Below, piece after piece: positions 50,306 through 59,126 of a stretch of DNA of 64,000 nt; position 1 is the stretch's first letter; every line of letters starts with the position of its first letter. The notes beneath the pieces are model-generated. The model ran no database searches, was not told the DNA's origin, and saw only the letters and a list, made by a program, of their open reading frames with translations. Source of the stretch: Candidatus Saccharimonadota bacterium. Its GTDB lineage: Bacteria > Patescibacteriota > Saccharimonadia > Saccharimonadales > UBA4665. The stretch is taken from the NCBI GenBank assembly GCA_028286245.1, contig JAQBRY010000001.1:1-64000 (forward strand). Direction: 5' to 3'. The position numbers and the translations under genes were made by a program.

Positions 50306-51464
50306 TATATTAATTGTTCTTTTTACCATCAGCTCGTTTTTTCGCGGGCGCGAGATCGGCTTTGTTCGCCAAGCCTTTTCTTCGATTGGTTTTTTTGCTG
50401 GCCTATTACTGGGCAGTCGGTTGCAGCCCCTGACGGTGCACTGGACCAGCACACCATTTAGCCAATCAATGGTAACGCTACTAACCACGCTTGGCCTGGC
50501 TTTGGTGTTCTTGGTAATTGGTGAGTATGTGGGCGTTTACGTTAAGCGACGGGCCATGCGCCGCCCTATAAATTCCGTTGATAACGGCTTTGGCGGTGTA
50601 ATTGGTATTGTCACCTTGCTGGCTACTGTCTGGTTGGGCGCTAGCATCCTGAGCTCGTTGCCGTATCCAAGCGTACACCAGTCACTCAGTGAATCGCGAA
50701 TCATACGAGAGCTCAATAACGTGTTACCGTCTGCGCCTAATGTTATTGCCGACATCAGCCAGCTGGTAAACCCTAATGGCTTCCCGGACGTGTTTATTGG
50801 CCAAGAGCCGCGCTCGCAAAAGGATGTGCCGCTGCCCGACCTGGGACCGCTCCGCCCAGCCGTACTGGCCGCTCGGCCGTCGGTAGTAAAGCTCGAAGGG
50901 CAGGGCTGCGGCGGCATTGTTGACGGCTCCGGCTTTATTATCGCGCCAGGCCTCATCGCCACCAACGCCCATGTTATTGCCGGCATCAAAAAACCCTACG
51001 TCGTCGATGCCAACGGTACGCACAGCGCCACGCCCATTTTGTTTAACCCCAATCTGGACTTTGCCGTCCTCCGAGTACCCAACTTAAGCGGCAAATCGCT
51101 GGCGCTCGATACGTCGCTAGCTACCAGCGGCACGGCAGCCGCAACCCTGGGTTACCCAGGTGGCGGTGGCTTTACCGCCAAATCTGCCGTTATCCTTGAC
51201 CGCTTTGATGCCCGCGGACGCGATATCTACGGCCGCGGCGTCACGCTCCGCGAAGTGTACGAGGTGCGCTCTGACATTATTCCCGGCAACTCCGGTGGTC
51301 CAATTGTAAATGCCGCCGGTAAGGTGATTGCTGTGGTATTTGCGCAGTCCACCACCTACGAGCAGACCGGCTACGCACTCACCGCCGCCCAGGTTTCCAG
51401 CTCCATTACCCAGGCTAGCACGCAAAAGCAGGCCGTCGGCACCGGTAGTTGCACAACCGAGTAA
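50295..51464 (+). CDS. marP: MarP-like membrane serine protease (CvpA-trypsin fusion)
   Basis: 389 residues: four membrane helices of a CvpA-like domain (1-125), linker, and an outer trypsin-like protease (about 190-380). Triad His226 (TNAHVIAG), Asp255 (NLDFAVL) and Ser333 (GNSGGPIV). Cys205 and Cys386 are 181 residues apart, as I recall for the Cys214-Cys395 disulfide of mycobacterial MarP, and the triad positions are shifted by the same 9-10. MarP supports acid and oxidative-stress survival by cutting cell-wall hydrolase RipA. Target here unknown. A uORF overlaps its start. Confidence 0.88.
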   Translation: MLVDILIVLFTISSFFRGREIGFVRQAFSSIGFFAGLLLGSRLQPLTVHWTSTPFSQSMVTLLTTLGLALVFLVIGEYVGVYVKRRAMRRPINSVDNGFGGVIGIVTLLATVWLGASILSSLPYPSVHQSLSESRIIRELNNVLPSAPNVIADISQLVNPNGFPDVFIGQEPRSQKDVPLPDLGPLRPAVLAARPSVVKLEGQGCGGIVDGSGFIIAPGLIATNAHVIAGIKKPYVVDANGTHSATPILFNPNLDFAVLRVPNLSGKSLALDTSLATSGTAAATLGYPGGGGFTAKSAVILDRFDARGRDIYGRGVTLREVYEVRSDIIPGNSGGPIVNAAGKVIAVVFAQSTTYEQTGYALTAAQVSSSITQASTQKQAVGTGSCTTE

Positions 51465-51514
51465 TCAGAAGCTTGTAGTAGGGGTTAGTTACGGCCATAG
51501 GAATGTTTTTTTGG

Positions 51515-51520
51515 TATGAT
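51515..51520 (+). promoter_or_regulatory. -10 box TATGAT, leaderless start
   Basis: TATGAT starts 12 bases before the ATG at 51527. Confidence 0.5.
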
Positions 51521-51526
51521 GAGGGC

Positions 51527-51991
51527 ATGTTAAATGCCAAGGCGCTCCTTGATAGGGTTCGACCACGCCCTCCGTTCATCGACAGATTGCCTGGTATATC
51601 ACCAAATTCTGGCACTGCGATGTATCCTTACATATACGTTGGCAGAAGGGCATACGAGAATTTATTGAGTGACGAGCCCGACCAGTCCAATGTAGCGCTC
51701 GTGCTGCATGAGCAGGAACATATTACCCGTATTCAAGAGCTTGGCATAGTCAATTGGTATCGGCACTACTTCTTTAGCCGGACGTTTCGCTTAGAAGAAG
51801 AGCTTGCGGCCATAAAGCCACAGTTTAATCACCTTAAACGCTCCGGCATCAGCGTCGACATAGAACACCGAGCAAGAATGCTTTGTGGTGGCGCATACCT
51901 ATGGCCCACTAGCTACGACAATGCCTACAGTCGTCTTTCGGCAATCTGGGAAGCGGCTCCTTTCCCTATGCAAGGGGCCGCCGCCGCCTAG
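51527..51991 (+). CDS. Small zincin-like protein with HEQEH
   Basis: 154 residues from ATG 51527. LHEQEHI at 60-66 is the HExxH zinc-peptidase motif, and LEEELAAIK at about 89-97 offers a glutamate as third ligand in gluzincin spacing. No signal peptide or membrane helix. The family is not recognised by name; a minimal metallopeptidase or an inactive relative are both possible. Convergent with the ABC permease gene. Confidence 0.6.
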   Translation: MLNAKALLDRVRPRPPFIDRLPGISPNSGTAMYPYIYVGRRAYENLLSDEPDQSNVALVLHEQEHITRIQELGIVNWYRHYFFSRTFRLEEELAAIKPQFNHLKRSGISVDIEHRARMLCGGAYLWPTSYDNAYSRLSAIWEAAPFPMQGAAAA

Positions 51992-52005
51992 CGTGAGGAG
52001 CCTGG

Positions 52006-53241
52006 CTAAATAATGGTGCGGAGGGCTTCGATGGGGTCTTTGCGGGCGGCTTTGAGGGCAGGAACGGAGCCAAAGATAATGCCGACTGCTAGGGATACGC
52101 CACTGGCTATCAGGACGATCTGCCAGCTGATGTCCGGTCGCAGGTTGGTAAAGAACCGTAGTAGGCCGTTCACAATAAATGCTAAGGCAACACCGATAAT
52201 ACCGCCGACAAAGCTCAGCAAAGCCGACTCAATAACAAACTGGCTCAGGATTTGGCGGTTGGTGGCACCGATGGCTTTACGGATACCGATTTCGTGCATG
52301 CGCTCGGTAACGGATACCAGCATCACGTTCATAATTCCAATGCCACCGACCAGCAACGAGATAGCCGCCACGCCGGTAATAAGCCGAGTCAGGAGGTCCA
52401 AGACCTCGCTGCGAGCGGCAATGTTTTCGTCCTGGCGGAGGACGGTAAAGTTATCTTGATTGCCATGCGTTTGATTAAGTTGTGTCTTAATTGAGGCAAT
52501 AGTAGTATCGACGGGACTCGAGGTTGCTGGCTTGGCTAAAATCTCGTAGATGGCGCCAGAATTTTTAGTTAGCTCCTGCGAAACATCATAGGGTATAAAA
52601 ATAGCCGTATTAAAGTTGGCTTCGTCAGACAGAGGGGTATTTTTGAACTGATCAAAGATGCCGCGGACAATAAAATCCTGACCGTTAATGCTAAAGGTAA
52701 AGCCCAGCGGCACATCACTCTCAAACATTGCCTCGGCCGCAGCCTTGCCGAGAACGGCAGCCCGAGCGCCCGGATCATCGGGATCGAGGAAAGTACCGAA
52801 TTCTAGGGGTTGGTTGAGCAAATTGGGCAAGCTAGCTGAAGTACCAATAACTAAGCCTTTTTTGTACTGGCCTTTTTCACTTTTAACAGTGGTGGAGATA
52901 GCACTGAGCGGCGCCGAAGCCCGCACGCCAGGAGCCTTTGAGACCGCCTGAACGTCTTTATCTTGCAAAGAGCCGGTAATACTGAGGCCAGATAACACAT
53001 TATAGGTATCCAAGCTCTGATCACCCCCAGTGCGCAGAGAGCTCGGCCGGATAGTGATTAAGTCTTTGCCCAGGTAGTTGATCTGGCCGCTAATTTGATT
53101 CTTGATGCCCTGGCCAATCCCAACCACGGTAATCACCGACGAGACGCCAATAATAATTCCAAGCATTGTCCAGAAGTTTCGCCACTTAGCGCCACGTACT
53201 GAGTCAAAACCGGTTTTTAGCTGTCCGCGGGCGGGCTTCAT
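52006..53241 (-). CDS. MacB-type ABC transporter permease
   Basis: 411 residues: N-terminal helix after a basic start, MacB_PCD-like outer domain (about 45-270), and three helices with VTERMHEIGIRKAIGATNRQI, the FtsX loop. A usual MacB family exporter subunit. It overlaps the ATPase gene upstream by 4 bases. A second copy of this transporter type is at 33776-35863. Confidence 0.92.
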   Translation of the reverse strand: MKPARGQLKTGFDSVRGAKWRNFWTMLGIIIGVSSVITVVGIGQGIKNQISGQINYLGKDLITIRPSSLRTGGDQSLDTYNVLSGLSITGSLQDKDVQAVSKAPGVRASAPLSAISTTVKSEKGQYKKGLVIGTSASLPNLLNQPLEFGTFLDPDDPGARAAVLGKAAAEAMFESDVPLGFTFSINGQDFIVRGIFDQFKNTPLSDEANFNTAIFIPYDVSQELTKNSGAIYEILAKPATSSPVDTTIASIKTQLNQTHGNQDNFTVLRQDENIAARSEVLDLLTRLITGVAAISLLVGGIGIMNVMLVSVTERMHEIGIRKAIGATNRQILSQFVIESALLSFVGGIIGVALAFIVNGLLRFFTNLRPDISWQIVLIASGVSLAVGIIFGSVPALKAARKDPIEALRTII

Positions 53242-54131
53242 ACGTCTGCCTTTTTACGACGAACTGACGTTTTACGCTTAGAGGCTGCTTTTTTAGTACT
53301 GCGCGACTTTGGTCGCGTCACCTTTCGACCAACTGAGGGCACGTCCGGGCGCGCCCGCATGAGGGCCGAAACGCCAGCCAGATCATCTTCTTCGTTGGTG
53401 GTAGGCAGAGTGTAGAGCACCTTACGAGCGGTGGCGGCAACCTGGCCAATGGCAGTCTGCTCATCATGAATAATATTGCCGTCGTGCATGTAGAGCACAC
53501 GGGTGGCGTAGCGGGTGAGCTCTGGGTTGTGGGTCACAAATAATACGGTGTTGCCGGTTTTGTGAATTTCCGAGAGCAGCTCCATAACCAGGCGCGATGA
53601 TTCACTGTCTAGATTACCGGTTGGCTCGTCGGCAATAATAAGTTTAGGGTTGTTAACGAGCGCTCGAGCTATGGCCGCACACTGCAGCTGGCCGCCGCTG
53701 AGCTGGCTGGGCATAAAGTATTCGCGGTTCTGGATGCCAACACGTTCCAGCATGGTGCTGGCCTGTCTGATGCGCTTTTTGACTGAGACGCCTTTGTAAG
53801 CAAGCGGAAGGGCAACATTTTCTAAGATCGAAAGCCGTGGCAGCAAGTTATACGACTGAAATATAAATCCGATAGTATCGCGGCGAACGCGAGCTGCTCG
53901 GTTAGCGCGCAGCTTGGCGACCTTGCGGCCATCGAGCTTGTAGTTGCCGTGGCTGGGGCGGTCAAGGAGTCCAATGACGTTCATAAGGCTACTTTTGCCG
54001 CAACCACTCGGTCCCATCACCGCCACAAACTCGCCGCGCTCAATAGTAACACTGACCTCGTCGAGCGCTAAAGTGGTTGCGTCGCCGAAGCCGTACAGTT
54101 TACTGACGTCTTTTAATTCTATTAATGCCAT
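53238..54131 (-). CDS. ABC transporter ATP-binding protein with basic C-terminal tail
   Basis: 297 residues. Walker [10 protein letters not shown], signature [14 protein letters not shown], Walker [13 protein letters not shown] and H-loop VTHNPE. The signature has Cys-Ala where this family almost always has Arg-Val. After the ABC domain (about 1-225) come about 70 residues ending in a run of Lys and Arg ([16 protein letters not shown]), which is unusual. Partner of the permease at 52006. Confidence 0.9.
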   Translation of the reverse strand: MALIELKDVSKLYGFGDATTLALDEVSVTIERGEFVAVMGPSGCGKSSLMNVIGLLDRPSHGNYKLDGRKVAKLRANRAARVRRDTIGFIFQSYNLLPRLSILENVALPLAYKGVSVKKRIRQASTMLERVGIQNREYFMPSQLSGGQLQCAAIARALVNNPKLIIADEPTGNLDSESSRLVMELLSEIHKTGNTVLFVTHNPELTRYATRVLYMHDGNIIHDEQTAIGQVAATARKVLYTLPTTNEEDDLAGVSALMRARPDVPSVGRKVTRPKSRSTKKAASKRKTSVRRKKADV

Positions 54132-54310
54132 TACTATGCCCTAGTGTACCTCTGTGTTTGCTACCACGGCAAGCGAAATCTGTAGTAATTTGCTCCATAC
54201 TTCAGCATAAGCTTAATGAAATCGCAAGTTTTACCATAAAGTTAGCTATTTTAGAGACCGACGATTGCCGTGGGTTATGTATAATGGTGGAGGTCAAAGA
54301 CATGACACAT

Positions 54311-54400
54311 GGAGAGGTGTCCGAGTGGTCGAAGGAGCACGCCTGGAAAGTGTGTATAGCGGCAACGTTATCGTGGGTTCGAATCCCATCCTCTCCGCCA
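54311..54400 (+). tRNA. tRNA-Ser (GGA)
   Basis: Acceptor GGAGAGG pairs with CCTCTCC, encoded CCA at the 3' end, T-arm GGGTTCGAATCCC, a long variable arm (GCGGCAACGTTATC) and anticodon loop CTGGAAA giving GGA. TATAAT lies at 54278-54283. Confidence 0.95.
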
Positions 54401-54416
54401 TACATATTTTGATTTT

Positions 54417-55148
54417 TTAACTAATGGTAGTGCCGCCGGTACCTTCGGTAGCGCGCAGTATATTGTCGGCCTGGGTGCCGTTAAAAATTATGATCGGGAG
54501 GTTGTGTTCCATGGCCATCCCGAGCGCCGCTTTGTCCATGACTTTTATATTATCGTTAGCGACGGCGTCCTGGAAAGAAATAGCCTTAATATGCCTGGCA
54601 TCTTTGAATTTGACTGGATCGCGGTCATACACGCCATCGACTTTTGTAGCCTTAAGTACAACCTGGCAGTCAAGTTCGAGGGCTAGCACCAGAGCGGCTG
54701 TATCAGTGGTCATATAGGGTCGACCGCTACCGCCGCCGACTATGACTACGCGACCTTTTTTAAGGTGGTTATTAGCTAAGCGGTGTACAAAGGGCTCGGC
54801 CACTTGTTCCGCAAAAATCTGTGTCAAGCAGCGAGTGCGGATACCGCAGGATTCGAAGATATCAGTTAAAGCCATGGCATTCATCATGGTAGCCAGCATG
54901 CCAATCTGATCAGCAGTAACCCGCCTGATGCCATGACCAGCCAGTTGGGCACCGCGGGCGTAGTTGCCGCCGCCAACCATTATTACCACTTGCGTGCCAT
55001 TATCGACGACTTTTTTAACTTCGGCAGCGAGCCAGGCGCCAAACTCGGCATCAATACCGCTTTCGAACTTACCGGATAACTGTTCGCCCGAAAGCTTGAG
55101 CAATACTCGCGTGTAGGGTGTGTTTGAAGTCGCGGATTGTTTCTGCAT
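54417..55148 (-). CDS. pyrH: UMP kinase
   Basis: 243 residues from ATG 55148. [34 protein letters not shown] and [10 protein letters not shown] are the PyrH blocks of the amino-acid-kinase fold. It makes UDP from UMP and is normally hexameric and GTP-regulated. TAGACT on the minus strand begins 14 bases before the ATG. In many genomes frr and tsf lie beside pyrH; here they do not. Confidence 0.95.
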   Translation of the reverse strand: MQKQSATSNTPYTRVLLKLSGEQLSGKFESGIDAEFGAWLAAEVKKVVDNGTQVVIMVGGGNYARGAQLAGHGIRRVTADQIGMLATMMNAMALTDIFESCGIRTRCLTQIFAEQVAEPFVHRLANNHLKKGRVVIVGGGSGRPYMTTDTAALVLALELDCQVVLKATKVDGVYDRDPVKFKDARHIKAISFQDAVANDNIKVMDKAALGMAMEHNLPIIIFNGTQADNILRATEGTGGTTIS

Positions 55149-55224
55149 TAGGGTATAGTCTAGCAAACATTAAGCAATACTTAAATGTCGTTATAAAGAC
55201 TTTCGAAAATAGCGGGCCAGAGAA

Positions 55225-55230
55225 TATACT
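55225..55230 (+). promoter_or_regulatory. -10 box TATACT, leaderless start
   Basis: TATACT starts 12 bases before the ATG at 55237. Confidence 0.55.
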
Positions 55231-55236
55231 ATCTAC

Positions 55237-55626
55237 ATGACAGCGACAGAGCCACTAACTAGAGACTTTTTCGAGAAACACCTCGATAAGCGTTTTGCTG
55301 CGGCTGAGCAGGCTTCTGATAAAAAATTCGCAGCTATGACGGACCTCATTTCTGGCATCGTCGGCAACATGGCTACAAAAACTGACCTGCAAGAATTTAG
55401 AACCGAAATGAATACGAGATTCGAAGACACTGCAGCTTTTTTTGTAGAGCATGTCGACAATAGGCTGCAACTTTTCTCGGAAAGCTTGTCTCCTTTTATA
55501 GATCGTACTGCTATGATTGAGCCAATGGCGCACGACATATACGGCCTGAAGCAGGACATGAAAATCGTAAAAGTTGCTATAAAATCAATCAGCAGGCAAC
55601 TGCAAGGAGCATGCTTACATGGTTAA
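55237..55626 (+). CDS. Coiled-coil protein, 129 aa
   Basis: Not recognised beyond structure. Long amphipathic helices (about 8-75 and 85-125) with heptad-like Leu, Phe and Ile and the pattern ATKTDLQEFRTEMNTRFED typical of small bacterial coiled-coil proteins. No membrane helix. Overlaps the exonuclease gene by 8 bases, so the two are co-translated; a link to DNA repair is only positional. Confidence 0.65.
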   Translation: MTATEPLTRDFFEKHLDKRFAAAEQASDKKFAAMTDLISGIVGNMATKTDLQEFRTEMNTRFEDTAAFFVEHVDNRLQLFSESLSPFIDRTAMIEPMAHDIYGLKQDMKIVKVAIKSISRQLQGACLHG

Positions 55627-56419
55627 AATTTACTCGTGGAACGTTAATGGCATCCGGGCCGTTCAAAAAAAAGGCCTCTGGGATCCCTTTATTGCCAAGG
55701 AGCAGCCGGACATACTCTGCCTTCAAGAAATAAAAGCTAAACCCGATCAAATTGACATCAGTTTGGGTGATTATACGGCCGTCTGGAACTCCGCCGAAAA
55801 GCCCGGCTATTCGGGTACAGCTATACTTTCTAAAACGCCGCCACTGCAGGTGGTAACCGGCTTTCCTAAAGACATTATCGAAACCTTTAACGTCACCGGC
55901 GACACGTATGGCGATCCTAACCTTGAGGGGCGAGTGGTTGCTGCCGAATTCGAGAAGTTCTGGGTAGTAACCGTTTATACGCCGAATGCTAAAGATGATT
56001 TGAGCCGGATACCGCTCCGTGAAAAGCACTGGGATCCGGCATTCCTCGCGTATTGTAAGCAGCTTGAGCAGTCAAAGCCGGTGGTATTTTGTGGCGACCT
56101 AAATGTGGCCCACACCGAAGATGATCTGGCCAATCCCAAGCCTAACCGCGGCAAAAAGGGCTTTACGGACCAGGAGCGAAGCGGCTTTCAAAAGTTTGTG
56201 GACGGCGGATTTATCGACACGCTTCGAATCTTCGAACAGGGCAATGGCCACTATAGCTGGTGGAGCCACTTTGCCAAAGCCAGGGAACGTAACGTTGGTT
56301 GGCGGATCGATTATTTCTTAGTGTCTGATTCTATTAAAGACAAAGTAAAAGCGGCAGCCATCCATGCCGACGTCCTTGGTTCCGACCATTGCCCGGTTAG
56401 CGTAACGCTCGATATTTAA
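55619..56419 (+). CDS. xth: Exodeoxyribonuclease III / AP endonuclease
   Basis: 266 residues of the EEP fold. SWNVNGIRA (catalytic Asn), CLQEIKA (metal Glu), GDLNVAHTE (Asp and Asn) and GSDHCPV (Asp-His) are all present. It cuts DNA at abasic sites and trims 3' ends in base-excision repair. Nested in a three-gene unit: coiled-coil protein, this gene, hydrolase-like gene (TAATG junction). Confidence 0.94.
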   Translation: MVKIYSWNVNGIRAVQKKGLWDPFIAKEQPDILCLQEIKAKPDQIDISLGDYTAVWNSAEKPGYSGTAILSKTPPLQVVTGFPKDIIETFNVTGDTYGDPNLEGRVVAAEFEKFWVVTVYTPNAKDDLSRIPLREKHWDPAFLAYCKQLEQSKPVVFCGDLNVAHTEDDLANPKPNRGKKGFTDQERSGFQKFVDGGFIDTLRIFEQGNGHYSWWSHFAKARERNVGWRIDYFLVSDSIKDKVKAAAIHADVLGSDHCPVSVTLDI

Positions 56420-56985
56420 TGAAGAGTGTGGCCATATTGTACGGTTTTACAGAGGGAAGGCGGCATGGTCACCGGATGCGAAAAGCGCTCCGGAAAGCTG
56501 GTTACCGAGTGGTGCGGCACCCTGACGATGCCGATATACTCATTGCTCACTCGGCTGGCTGCTTTTTTACTAAAGACTATAAAAAAGCCACCTTTGTGAT
56601 GCTGATTAACCCGCCCTACTGGCCAGGAAAGACCTTGAGGAAGCGTGCCGTGGAGCGCTTTTTTGTGGACCTCAAGCATGGGATCCGTCCAACTAAAATC
56701 TGGTTTTGGGCCTATAAAAACTGCCTTAATGTGTATTACGGACTCAGCCGTTTTAAACGAAACTGGCGGCTCGTTATAATGGCGCTTCATTTTACATTGC
56801 CGAAAGCTGTGGCGCATCACAAAAATGTTCTAGTTGTCCGAAACCATGACGACACTTGGCTTAGCCCGGAGCTGGAAGCCGTCAAAGAGAGCCAGCCAGC
56901 TATTAGCATCCACCATTTAAGCGGCGAGCACGACGATTGTTGGCGCCATCCAAGCAGGTACATCGCATTATTACCTAAGCCCTAG
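56419..56985 (+). CDS. Small alpha/beta-hydrolase-like protein
   Basis: 188 residues. ADILIAHSAGCFF resembles a serine nucleophile elbow (H-S-A-G) of RBBP9/YdeN-like small hydrolases, and HLSGEHDDCW offers the acid and His. The body contains many basic and aromatic residues. Start overlaps the exonuclease stop by one base. Substrate unknown; moderate certainty of the fold. Confidence 0.55.
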   Translation: MKSVAILYGFTEGRRHGHRMRKALRKAGYRVVRHPDDADILIAHSAGCFFTKDYKKATFVMLINPPYWPGKTLRKRAVERFFVDLKHGIRPTKIWFWAYKNCLNVYYGLSRFKRNWRLVIMALHFTLPKAVAHHKNVLVVRNHDDTWLSPELEAVKESQPAISIHHLSGEHDDCWRHPSRYIALLPKP

Positions 56986-56995
56986 CCGTCTCTGA

Positions 56996-57001
56996 TACAC
57001 T
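56996..57001 (+). promoter_or_regulatory. -10 box TACACT, leaderless start
   Basis: TACACT starts 12 bases before the ATG at 57008. Confidence 0.5.
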
Positions 57002-57007
57002 AAACCT

Positions 57008-57733
57008 ATGCAAGCACCTCGACACTACGCTGCCTTTGATATTGACGGCACCCTCATTCGCTGGCAACTCTATCACGCCATCGCCGACGAGCTTGCTCGC
57101 CGGGGCCACCTAGACGGCATCCAGTACCAAGCGGTGCGGGATGCCCGTATCGCCTGGAAGCAACGCCAGCACCAGACATCCTTTAATCAGTACGAGCAAA
57201 CGCTCATAAACCTTATTGACGCCGCCATCAGCGGCATAGCCGTGGCCGACCTGATGGCTGCTAGTGAAGCAGTTATTAAAGAGTACAAAGATCAGGTGTA
57301 CACCTTCACCCGCGACTTAATCACCGACTTACGTGCAAAGGGTTATTTATTGTTTATTGTTTCGGCATCGCAATCAGAAATCGTAAAATTACTTGCCGAA
57401 TATTACGAGTTTGATGATTATCGCGGTTCGGATTACCAAACCAAGGACGGATTTTATACCGGGCAAAAACTGCTTTTGCGGAGCGAGCAAAAGCCGCTGG
57501 CCATTGAGCAGTTAATCGTAAAACACGGCGCCAGCCGAGAAGGCAGTATTGCCGTCGGCGACAGCGAGGGCGACATCCCCATGCTGGCGAGCGTGGAGCA
57601 GCCGATTGCATTTAATCCAACACAGGAATTGTTTGAGCACGCCCAGTCCCAGGGCTGGAAAGTAGTGGTTGAACGTAAGAGTGTTATCTACCAGCTTTCA
57701 CCGGGCGAAACCGGGGCTTACCAGCTCAGCTAG
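57008..57733 (+). CDS. HAD-IB family phosphatase (SerB-like)
   Basis: 241 residues. AAFDIDGTLI is motif I with both aspartates, FIVSASQSEI is motif II, and AVGDSEGDIPML is motif IV; a helical cap follows motif I. The group includes phosphoserine phosphatase and lipid-phosphate or sugar phosphatases. Substrate is not determined. Stands just before the NAD(P)H-hydrate dehydratase-like gene. Confidence 0.88.
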   Translation: MQAPRHYAAFDIDGTLIRWQLYHAIADELARRGHLDGIQYQAVRDARIAWKQRQHQTSFNQYEQTLINLIDAAISGIAVADLMAASEAVIKEYKDQVYTFTRDLITDLRAKGYLLFIVSASQSEIVKLLAEYYEFDDYRGSDYQTKDGFYTGQKLLLRSEQKPLAIEQLIVKHGASREGSIAVGDSEGDIPMLASVEQPIAFNPTQELFEHAQSQGWKVVVERKSVIYQLSPGETGAYQLS

Positions 57734-57756
57734 CCGCGCGTGCTACTATGGGCGTA

Positions 57757-58536
57757 ATGGATTACTGGCATAAACAAACGCTCGAAACACCGCTGTACGA
57801 CGCCATGCTATGGAGCCGGCCGGAAAATCGAGCCTACGCCGGAAAATTACTGGTTGTAGGTGGCAGCTCCCAGGGTTTTGCCCACCCGGCCCAGGCCTAT
57901 CAGGCGGCAAGCGTAGCTGGCGTTGGATCCGGTCGAGCGGTGCTGCCGGACGCCCTGCAAAAAACTCTGCCAAAGGGCTTCATGGAAGCCGACTTTTTGC
58001 CGAGCACACCGAGTGGCAGCTTTGCGCGCGAAGCACTCGGTGAGCTACTCAGCCAGGCCATGTGGGCCGATGGCGTACTGCTAGCCGGTGACATGGGCCG
58101 CAACAGCGAAACAGCCATCTTGCTAGAGTCGTTTGCCGGTAAGTACAGCGGCCAGCTGACGCTCACCTGCGACGCCGCCGACTATGCCGTCAACGCTCCA
58201 CATATCGTTTTAAAGCGGCCGAACACGCTGCTAGTTGTTGGCTTTAAACAGCTGCAAAAATTCGGGTTAAACGCCCGCTTTCCACAAGCCTTTACGTCGA
58301 GCATGGACTTGCTCCGCTTAGTCGAAATGCTGCACGGCGTCACCACAGAGTACCCCCTAAGTATCATTACCAAGCACAGCGACAATATCTTTGTAGCCAG
58401 CGGCGGACAGGTAAGCACGACCAAGATTATCGACAAGCCCGTTTGGCGTATCACCACTGCCGCCAGCGCCAGCGTATGGTGGCTCCAAAATCCCCAAAAA
58501 CCTTTCGAAGCACTCAGCACTTCGATAGTAGCCTAA
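57757..58536 (+). CDS. NAD(P)H-hydrate dehydratase-like (YjeF C-terminal/ribokinase-fold) protein
   Basis: 259 residues. GKLLVVGGSSQGFAHPAQA and GVGSGRAVLPD match the start of the NnrD/YjeF-C fold, and LLAGDMGRNSET resembles its nucleotide-site GPGLG block. The usual GTGDVLAG catalytic motif is weak (VASGGQVSTT), so repair of hydrated NADPH is plausible but not certain. I start at ATG 57757; TACTAT at 57744 lies 13 bases before, and the ATG at 57748 overlaps that box. Confidence 0.6.
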   Translation: MDYWHKQTLETPLYDAMLWSRPENRAYAGKLLVVGGSSQGFAHPAQAYQAASVAGVGSGRAVLPDALQKTLPKGFMEADFLPSTPSGSFAREALGELLSQAMWADGVLLAGDMGRNSETAILLESFAGKYSGQLTLTCDAADYAVNAPHIVLKRPNTLLVVGFKQLQKFGLNARFPQAFTSSMDLLRLVEMLHGVTTEYPLSIITKHSDNIFVASGGQVSTTKIIDKPVWRITTAASASVWWLQNPQKPFEALSTSIVA

Positions 58537-58549
58537 ACCCTATTACAAT

Positions 58550-58714
58550 TTATTTTTTAAGACGACCAAAAAGCCCCATTTTGGCCGACTTCTGGATCAG
58601 TAATGACTGCAGCAATTCCGGGCTAAACGATGGCGAAATCTGCTGCGTAGTCGCGTAGTAGTACAGGCCAGTATTGGTAACCTGCGTAATAGTAAAGACA
58701 AGCAGTCCAAACAC
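58550..58714 (-). CDS. Possible small protein, about 54 aa
   Basis: A minus-strand frame from GTG 58714 to TAA 58550-58552, below the usual length cut-off. The product begins hydrophobic (VFGLLVFTITQV) and continues with Tyr and Ser-rich, then a basic C-terminus (MGLFGRLKK). The composition looks coding and fills an otherwise empty 250-base gap. No clear ribosome site. The start may lie elsewhere, since the frame is closed by TGA 30 bases upstream. Confidence 0.35.
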   Translation of the reverse strand: MFGLLVFTITQVTNTGLYYYATTQQISPSFSPELLQSLLIQKSAKMGLFGRLKK

Positions 58715-58787
58715 GAGAATGTTAGGCGATGCGTGGACAATTCAGCAGAAGACGTTTGCTTCAGTCGAGAGCCGTGGAAGACTTCTC

Positions 58788-59126
58788 CTAGGAGCGGTCA
58801 TCGTGATCTGTGTCGATTCTGGCAAACTGCTCTGCGACGACCTGGCGAATAGCCTCATTCCATTCCTGAACTTCAATCTCATCGACAGACTCTTTAGGTT
58901 GATCATTAAAGTAGCCTACACCGATAACGTATGCGCCAGGAATTGGAACAAAGTGGTTACGTGGGTCGCGGAAACCTTCAGGATCCTGCTCGCGGAGGAA
59001 CTTGATGGCTGCTTCGTACTCGGGATCAACTGGTCGCTCGTTTTGTTCGTGCCTACTCATGTCTTGTGAATCTACTGGATTATCTTGTACAGTCGCGGAG
59101 TCGCGATGCATCTTTCTGTTGGCCAT
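58788..59126 (-). CDS. Hypothetical charged protein, about 112 aa
   Basis: Not recognised. Acidic and polar N-terminus, then YEAAIKFLREQDPEGFRDP and a small alpha/beta end. No signal or membrane segment. TTGACA (59153-59148) and CACAAT are 17 bases apart on the minus strand, which would favour a start at 59126 or at the next ATG, 59111. Confidence 0.5.
   Translation of the reverse strand: MANRKMHRDSATVQDNPVDSQDMSRHEQNERPVDPEYEAAIKFLREQDPEGFRDPRNHFVPIPGAYVIGVGYFNDQPKESVDEIEVQEWNEAIRQVVAEQFARIDTDHDDRS

Noticed and set aside
55169-55186. ATTAAGC-N4-CTTAAAT between pyrH and the 55237 gene
   Set aside because: No -10 box at the right distance on the plus strand, and only an approximate one on the minus strand. 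AT-rich 7-mers can arise by chance.
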